Both the position numbers and the translations under genes were made by a program. From the NCBI GenBank assembly GCA_000697335.1, contig JNEM01007903.1, forward strand, positions 1-16,330: DNA of 16,330 nt. Reading direction: 5' to 3'. This document shows, in pieces, positions 9,501 through 16,330 of this stretch; the first letter of the stretch is position 1; every line of letters starts with the position of its first letter. The notes under the pieces were generated by a model. It saw only the letters and a program-made list of their open reading frames with translations, ran no database searches and was not told the origin of the DNA. Source of the stretch: Conidiobolus incongruus B7586 (lineage: Eukaryota > Entomophthoromycota > Entomophthoromycetes > Entomophthorales > Conidiobolaceae).

Positions 9501-12500
9501 ATATCAGAATATCAATTTCATTAAAATACTTATCTGTTTAAAATATTATAATATTCAATTTAGAACAATTTAATCATATTTTGAAATATAATTTAATTAT
9601 CTATTTATGATGAGGAATTTTAAGCATAGTTAAGAATATTTAAACAATGTTGAAAATGATATTCAAAGAATATAATATGTATATTCTATATTTTATATTA
9701 GGTTTGAATATCTCTTAAATCAAATTATATATATATTTTAATATTACAAAAGAATGAATATTAATAATGATTTATCAAAGAAATATTATGGTAATTATTT
9801 AAAATAATATTTTTAATAAAATCATAGAAAATTTTGATATAAAACTTTGTATTAAAATAGTATCATAGATGAATCATGAATATTAACCTATATATTTAAT
9901 TTAAAATTTTTATATAAAATCCCATATATGATGAAATAATAAATATAGCAGTTTTATAATAATCATTCCATTTTATATAAAATATTAATAACCTGACTAA
10001 ATAATTTCATATTTATTTATTTAATTCTATTTCTTAATAAAAGTGATATATAAAATTAAGTAAATATTATTAATACTTCAGAATATTTATTTCAATTATT
10101 AGTTACTTAATTAGTTTGATTTTACAATATCATAGAATATAATAAAAAAGAAATTCATTTCAAATATAAGTGTTTTAATTATTGTAAAAATTGTTAATAA
10201 AGATATAATATTCTATTAATATATTTCTTATTCTAATAAAATTTTGATATTTAGAGCTTCACAAAAAAATTAATTTATATAATAAAAATTTTATAAACTT
10301 GACAATAATCCCATAATTAAAAATATATATTTTAAGAAAATTATATTGAAATATTTTGTGATAATATTCTTATAAAATAAAATTTATATATATTATATAT
10401 ATTCTACAATGTCAATTTGATTTTTTAATTTTTCAAATTTTTTGTTTAGTTAAAAATAATTGAAAAATATGATTGTTATCCAAAAATTTCATTACTATTC
10501 AAACATACCTATTTTATTTCAGTTTTTATTATTTAAAAATGATCAAACCATTCAAATGGGAATAAAATATATCAATTATATATTTGATAGTTTAAAAAAC
10601 CTCTAATTTCAATATTTTATATATCCAAAATTCAATTATTTTACAAATCAACTAATTTGTAATTCATATAAAATTAATTTTTAAAAATAATTATTAATCT
10701 TCAAAAACCAAACAATTATTATTTCTTTTATGAATATTATGTTTGTAATCCTAATTAATTTTTTTACAGGTTATAAAGAAAATATTTTGAAACTTATATT
10801 TTTGCTTTCAGAATTATTAGTGAAAATAATTCTACAAAGTCAAATAATTAAGACTCTCTAGAATCATAGAATATGGAGAAATACATTGAAAATATACATA
10901 ATATATTATGTAATTATAACTAATAGTTTTTTATTATATAATACATTAATGCAAAATGTTATTTTGAAATTAAAGTAAGTAAATTTAAGAGTTAAATATT
11001 TTAGAAAATCATGGAAATAGTTCAAGTTTATAGTGAATATAATATATAATTGTCAGAAGATTTTAAATTTAATTTATTTGTGATCAATTTAAATTAAAAT
11101 TTTATATATTTTGATTCTCTGAAAATATAAAAAATTAATATTTTATTGTAATATTCAAAAAAGTCCTAATTTAGAATAATTGAAAATAAAATATATAAAT
11201 GAATACAAAATATTCAATAGTGTCAAAATTTTAAATTAACAACAATATTTCTTATTAATTTTGGAATTCATTAAATATTTTGATAATTGTTAAATTTCAA
11301 CTTAATAATTTTCTTTCATATTATTGTAATATAAATAGTTTTGAAATGATCTAACTAATTTTTCAAATACAAAATTAGCATATGATATTTTTCAAGTTAA
11401 TAAACAAACTTAAAATTTTGTACCAAATAAAGTATTTTCATATTTAATATATTATAGGTAAATTTTATTTAAATCATATTGATTTCTTAATGTTGGTATA
11501 TATGTAATTAATTTTTTTACAAAATGAATAAATATATCAAAAAAAAAATATTGAATAATATTTTACTTTTTAGTATTTATAAAATCCATATTGAAAATGT
11601 GAATTTTGCTGTTATAATTTATTTTATTATGTCAATAGTAACAAATAATATTTTATATCGTATTTTAAGTATTATGTATAATTTCTATTTTATTTATCAA
11701 TACATATAATATATAATATGATTATTCAAATAAACTAAATTAATTTATGCTTAATATTATAAATCAAATTAATAATATACATATTATTAATATAAAATTA
11801 GTTTTGTTTAAATTATTAATCTTGATTAATAATGAAAAGTAAATCATGAAATTAAAAAGATATTTTATTATTACTTTGTTATATATTTAATATAACAAAA
11901 TATACATGCTATTAATCAACATTTATAATTTATATAATTTTCGAATTTAATATTTTCTAAGCAATATATTTGTTATAAATCAAAATATATATGAAAACAA
12001 GAGTTATTGTAATTTGATTTTTAATATTCGTTAATATAAATATTTAAATAAAATATACAATGTTTTTGTTACTTTTTGAAATATTTTATGATTAATGTTT
12101 TATATTTTGATTATAGTAAATCAATAATGATTATTAATTTGAAATTATAATATATTGATATATTATGAAAAGAAATTCTAGATTTACAGTAATATTAATT
12201 GAAAAATAATAATAATTACAAATTAGAATATATTTAAAAATTTTAATATTTTAATATAATAAAAATAATTAAAAAAATTTAGCTAATCTTGAAAATCAAA
12301 ATATATAATAATAAATTATTTACTGAAATAAAATTTTGATAATTATATTAATTAAATTTATTTTTAGGTATTATTGATTTTTGAAAATAAACAAATTATA
12401 AAATATATATAATAGTTACTATTGTTCAATCAACAATTTTGTTACCATGATAACTTAATTATCAATTATTTAAATAACTATAATTAAATTTCAAATTTTT

Positions 12501-13614
12501 ATATTAGGTATTATATTAACACATTTGAAAAATTAAATGATTTTGGTAGTAAAATGTAATGAATATTAATATTGTATAAATGTATTTAATTACGTTTTTT
12601 TGTCAAGGTTATCAATCAATTTATTCCAATTTTATACAATTTTTACTATTTTGATATAATATTCTACTTTCCAAGTTTATTTTTTAATAGTTTTATAAAA
12701 ATATTTCAAATATTAATTTTGAATGATTGTAAAATAAAATATATAACTAAAATTAATATATACATCAAAATATTCGAAGATTGATTAAATTAATGTACTA
12801 TTTTATTATAAAATTTTATAACTAATTTGTTATTGTAAAGATTGATAAAATAAAATTAAATCATGATGTTTAAAGTTATTTAATTTATTCAAAAATATTC
12901 AGTTTATATCATAAAATTTTAAACTTTTAATTCACTGATAATATGTCTTTCATTTTATAAATTTTATTTTATATAATTATGAAATGATTATTTAATAATA
13001 TTATCTATTAATTATATAAATAACAAAAATTTTCTAAATTTTTTTTCAAAATTCTTTGTATTTAGAATATTTTAAAAAATTTATATTTCAATTAAATGGT
13101 TTATATTCAATCCATAATAAGTAAAATTATTTAAATTATAATTATTATCATATTTTGGAAAAAATTTTAATTTTATTATAATAAAATTTGTATATTAATT
13201 AAATCTTATTTTTGATATTATATTTTTTATTTTATTGTTAATTATTTTTATAGAAAAGTTTTACCATTAATTAAAAGTATATTTTTGAAATTAATTATTG
13301 ATTTCCTTTCAACTAAGTATAATATTGTTAATCTTTTGGTAAAATTATAAATATAATTTAAAATTAATTCATATAAAAGTTGTTTTAGATTTATGTTAAA
13401 TTATTTATAACAAACTTTAATTATGATTTTGCATGATTTTCAAATAAAAAAACATTTGTTCATTTTTGAAATTCAATTTGTTATTGAATAAAATATTATA
13501 TAAAGAAAATTAAACATATTTGGTTAAAATTAAGCAGGATATTTATTTGAAATACCATATATATTGTTAAAAATCAATGATTTGTGATACTTCAAAAAAA
13601 ATATTAATTTTTTT

Positions 13615-13663
13615 ATAGCAGTTGCATTTTAATAGTCATATGTTAATATAATTACACTGCTAT
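13615..13663. repeat. Short inverted repeat, 8-bp arms, 33-bp spacer
   Basis: ATAGCAGT (13615-13622) pairs perfectly with ACTGCTAT (13656-13663). The arms contain CAG/CTG steps unusual for the desert. It could be the relic of a tiny terminal-inverted-repeat element or a chance pair. No convincing target-site duplication was seen beyond the ever-present TA. Confidence 0.4.
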
Positions 13664-15739
13664 TGAGATGGTATTATTAATTTAAATCGATCTAAATTAA
13701 TATTATTTAAATATTAAGAATAAAATTAATAATTAAATATTAAATAAAAATTTTTTTATTAAACACCAAAATTAATCTAAATAAAATAAAGATAAATATA
13801 ATCTATTTAAAATCAAATATTCATGAAAAATATAATTAAAATAAACAAATGATATTATTAAAGAAATAAAGTTAATTCCTAGTAAAAATTATATTTAATT
13901 AGGTTATATTCAGCAAACTTCAGCATATTCAGATAATTTTCAACATTATTGTGTATTAATAAATTAATAAAAAATAAAAATAAAAATATCAAATAATATT
14001 TTAACAAATATAAATAAAAAAAATTGAGTTATTATATATCAAGTTATAATAAAAGAGAAATTCATAAAAAATCATATAAAAAAGATATTATTTTTTAGCT
14101 TCAAGTTTTTATTTCAAATTTTATTCCATTATTATTTTGTATTGATTATCAAAATTATTTAATATTATATTAAATGAATTATTGAATAATTGTATATTAA
14201 TTTATAATATATTTATTTTATTAATATAAATCCTTAAACTTTTTAAAACCAATTTGTTTTAATTGATTTAGCAAATAATATTGATTCAAATATTTTAATA
14301 ATATTTGACAAATATATTAAATTAATATAATATTATTGTAATTTATTTCTATCAAATGATTTTTTATTCAAAATATTTTAACATTATTTATTCATTTGTA
14401 AATTAAAATAACATATTGTAATTTATTTATTAATCCATAATTTATCTAATATTAAAATCTTTTCAAATTTTTTCATTTTTTATTAAAATATTTATTATAA
14501 TAATTATTTTATAATTTAAATCTAACTATGAAATTTTAAAAATAAATTGACAATGTAAATTAATAATTATTTTTATATTGATAATTAATTTATTGTAATT
14601 ATTTAGTAATACCAGGTTTGAATTTATTTTATTTATTGTTGAATTATAATTTTTTTTAATATATATTGATTTAATTGCTATATTTTTAATAATTGCTAAA
14701 TAATAATAATATTAAGAATATATTTAGAATGTTAATATTAAATTATATTTATAATAACCATGCTCAAATATAATAAATAAATTTAAAATAAAAGAATTTA
14801 TTGATAATAAATCCAAAAAAAATTATTTTGTTTTAAAAATTAAACAAAGCATAATATTTTGAAAATAAATATTTTAATTAAGTTTTTACACATTCAAATA
14901 TTTTACAATTAATTTCTTATTATAAATATATAATATTCAAAAAAAATTGAATTCAGAATTAAATAATATTTATCACCATATAATTATATTATATTATTAT
15001 ATACATTAATTATAAATTTAACACAAATTTTCTAATTTCTAATTTTTCAAATATATTATTTTTTTTCAATAAAATTAATATTTATACAATAAATAAGAAA
15101 ATATTTTTATTTAAAATATATGTATATATATATTTTATTTTTTTGATTAAAAATTCAATTTTTTAAAATTGATAACTTAATTCAATTATATATAACCCAA
15201 CTAATATTTATTAGAATTTTTTTAGTTTGATTTTAATATCATTAAATAATTAACCCTATAATATTAATTGAAATTCATAAATATTATTTGGTAATAAAAC
15301 ATTGTTTAAATTGACCATTTATTTCTAGGTAAACCCTTTTAAATCTATGATAAATATATCTAAAACCTGCTAAAATTTAAAAACCAATTTCAATTATTAT
15401 TCTTGAAATTATTAATAAAATAAGAAAATATATCAAAAACCAATATTTATTTTAAAGAGTTATCGAAATACTTTATTATTCGTCTTAAATTTATTTATTC
15501 ATATCAAAGTTTGATAAAAAGTAAAAATATAAAATTAAATATAATTTAATATAAACAAAGATTTAGCAAAAAATTAACATACTTATTACTAAAAAAATAC
15601 TCATTAATATATTACCCGAAATATATGAATTTAGAATATATAGTTGTAAATGATGAGTCTTTAATTGTTAAAAAAAATCTATTATTCAATCACAAATCAA
15701 AAAGCAAGAATATACTAAATAAACCAACTTAATAAATCC

Positions 15740-15756
15740 ATATATATATATATATT
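15740..15756. repeat. (TA)n microsatellite
   Basis: An uninterrupted alternating A/T run of about 17 bases, one of the longest pure TA tracts in the window. Similar shorter tracts occur near 15121-15134 and 15975-15988. Such runs melt easily and vary in length. Confidence 0.8.
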
Positions 15757-15760
15757 TTGT

Positions 15761-15780
15761 TAATTAATATATATTAATTA
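15761..15780. repeat. Perfect 20-bp AT palindrome
   Basis: TAATTAATAT followed by ATATTAATTA is a perfect palindrome with no spacer. It begins five bases after the (TA)n tract, making a 40-bp block with strong cruciform or unwinding potential. No G or C is involved, so chance is a fair explanation. Confidence 0.7.
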
Positions 15781-16077
15781 TTTCAAGGGATTAAAATGAT
15801 ATTAAATGCTGTTATTATAATTCTTAAAAGAAAATTTCTTCTAAATAAGCCTGATATTGAGTTTTAAATAAAATTATCTCTAATTGGTGTTTATAATATA
15901 ATTTTATTAAACTTATTATTTGATATATTAATTATATAATAAATAAAACTAAAGTGATAAATAACTTTCTAATATTATATATATATAAAGAACTCAAATA
16001 ACCAATATATTCTATATATTATTTCCCATTTATCAATAACTTTTTTAGGAAATTAAGAAACTAGCATGCAATAAAGA

Positions 16078-16097
16078 AAATTCTTCAAAAAGAATTT
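16078..16097. other. Small hairpin
   Basis: AAATTCTT (16078-16085) pairs with AAGAATTT (16090-16097) around loop CAAA. The right arm is then nearly repeated directly as AAGAATTT just downstream. No adjacent gene gives it a clear role. Confidence 0.4.
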
Positions 16098-16330
16098 AAA
16101 GAATTTAAATAATTTATGATTAATCAAATTTGAGCCTTAGATAAAAAGAACTAATTTTCAGGTATTAAGTGTTTATTGAAAATATGGTAAAAATTTAAAA
16201 ATAAATAAATTAATATTTTTTCATATATTATATATTAATTTTTATATATTTTATATCAAATAATTTAATTAATTATCAATTAAAAATCATTCTTTTATTT
16301 TTGTTATATAGTAATATTATTTTAAAAATT

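Larger units (their letters stand above)
5769..15290. other. Long AT-rich gene desert
   Basis: About 9.5 kb of very AT-rich sequence, several lines having only 3-8 G/C per 60 bases. No coding signal was found on either strand. The longest ATG-started frame is 61 codons (11524-11709, plus strand), made almost only of I, N, Y, L, K and F, as chance frames in such DNA are. No tRNA or rRNA cores, CRISPR array, LTR pair or tandem array stand out. Sequence is irregular rather than a simple repeat, with scattered short palindromes and recurring TTGAATA/TATTCAA words. Remaining G and C lie mostly in TGA/TCA and ACA/TGT contexts. Ancient intergenic DNA, a centromere core, or relics too old to recognise are all possible. 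Confidence 0.7.
15291..16330. other. AT-rich right end with slightly higher G+C, no gene
   Basis: Several lines here carry 9-14 G/C per 60 bases, more than the desert to the left, and CC/GG steps and AG/CT steps are commoner. No open frame of useful length is present on either strand, and I could not match any translated piece to a protein family. It may be the start of a different segment, such as a decayed repeat or the approach to a gene beyond the window. Confidence 0.45.

Noticed and set aside
10755-10775. Pyrimidine run followed by ACAG, resembling a 3' splice site
   Set aside because: No coding sequence on either side and no matching 5' splice site or branch site could be argued for.
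11524-11709. 61-codon plus-strand open frame with hydrophobic stretches
   Set aside because: It is composed almost wholly of residues with A/T-only codons, with no recognisable motif and no ribosome-binding or neighbour context. Such frames are expected in DNA this AT-rich.
5769-15290. A second LTR retrotransposon hidden in the desert
   Set aside because: I looked for long direct repeats and for RT or integrase-like translations and saw none. The CA/TG-rich context also differs from that of the recognised element.
5769-16330. Mitochondrial or plastid origin
   Set aside because: Low G+C would fit, but over 10 kb there is no trace of cox, cob, atp, rRNA or tRNA genes, and the contig carries a chromovirus, which is a nuclear element.
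1-16330. CRISPR array, riboswitch, replication origin or tRNA
   Set aside because: No regularly spaced repeats, conserved RNA cores or cloverleaf patterns were seen. AT-rich origin-like words are everywhere in such sequence and so carry no information.

Overview
The window is an extremely A+T-rich stretch with no intact host gene that I can support. It has two parts. Positions 195-5768 hold one old, decayed Ty3/gypsy LTR retrotransposon of the chromovirus group, lying on the minus strand. The rest (1-194 and 5769-16330) is a gene desert of even higher A+T content, with sampled lines at roughly 80-95 % A+T by eye.

The best guess for the source is a nuclear contig of a filamentous fungus whose genome has AT-rich isochores. 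This rests on a chromodomain-bearing Ty3/gypsy element, its loss of CpA/TpG dinucleotides, and LTR differences that are largely C/T and G/A. Together these resemble repeat-induced point mutation (RIP), known from Pezizomycotina. No host gene is present to confirm the taxon, so this is inference.

Layout of the element, read on the minus strand from right to left: 5' LTR (5146-5763), leader, gag (about 4380-4900), protease (about 3870-4110), reverse transcriptase (about 2880-3480), RNase H (about 2430-2720), integrase (about 1080-2140), chromodomain (about 860-1000), polypurine tract (about 820-830) and 3' LTR (200-817). Both LTRs measure 618 bp as delimited here, and a candidate 5-bp target-site duplication (AAGTA) brackets the element. 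All domains are in the order normal for chromoviruses, but the coding region is broken many times over. It is a fossil copy.

The desert (5769-16330) shows no gene, tRNA, rRNA, CRISPR array or clear long repeat. It holds only short hairpins, (TA)n tracts and palindromes. The most interesting feature of the window is that desert and element owe their A+T richness to different patterns. In the element the remaining G/C sit mainly in CT/AG steps and CA/TG is scarce. In the desert the remaining G/C sit mainly in CA/TG steps and CT/AG is scarce. A CpA-directed process such as classical RIP explains the element but not the desert, which may be natively AT-rich (for example centromere-like or ancient intergenic DNA) or shaped by a different mutational process.
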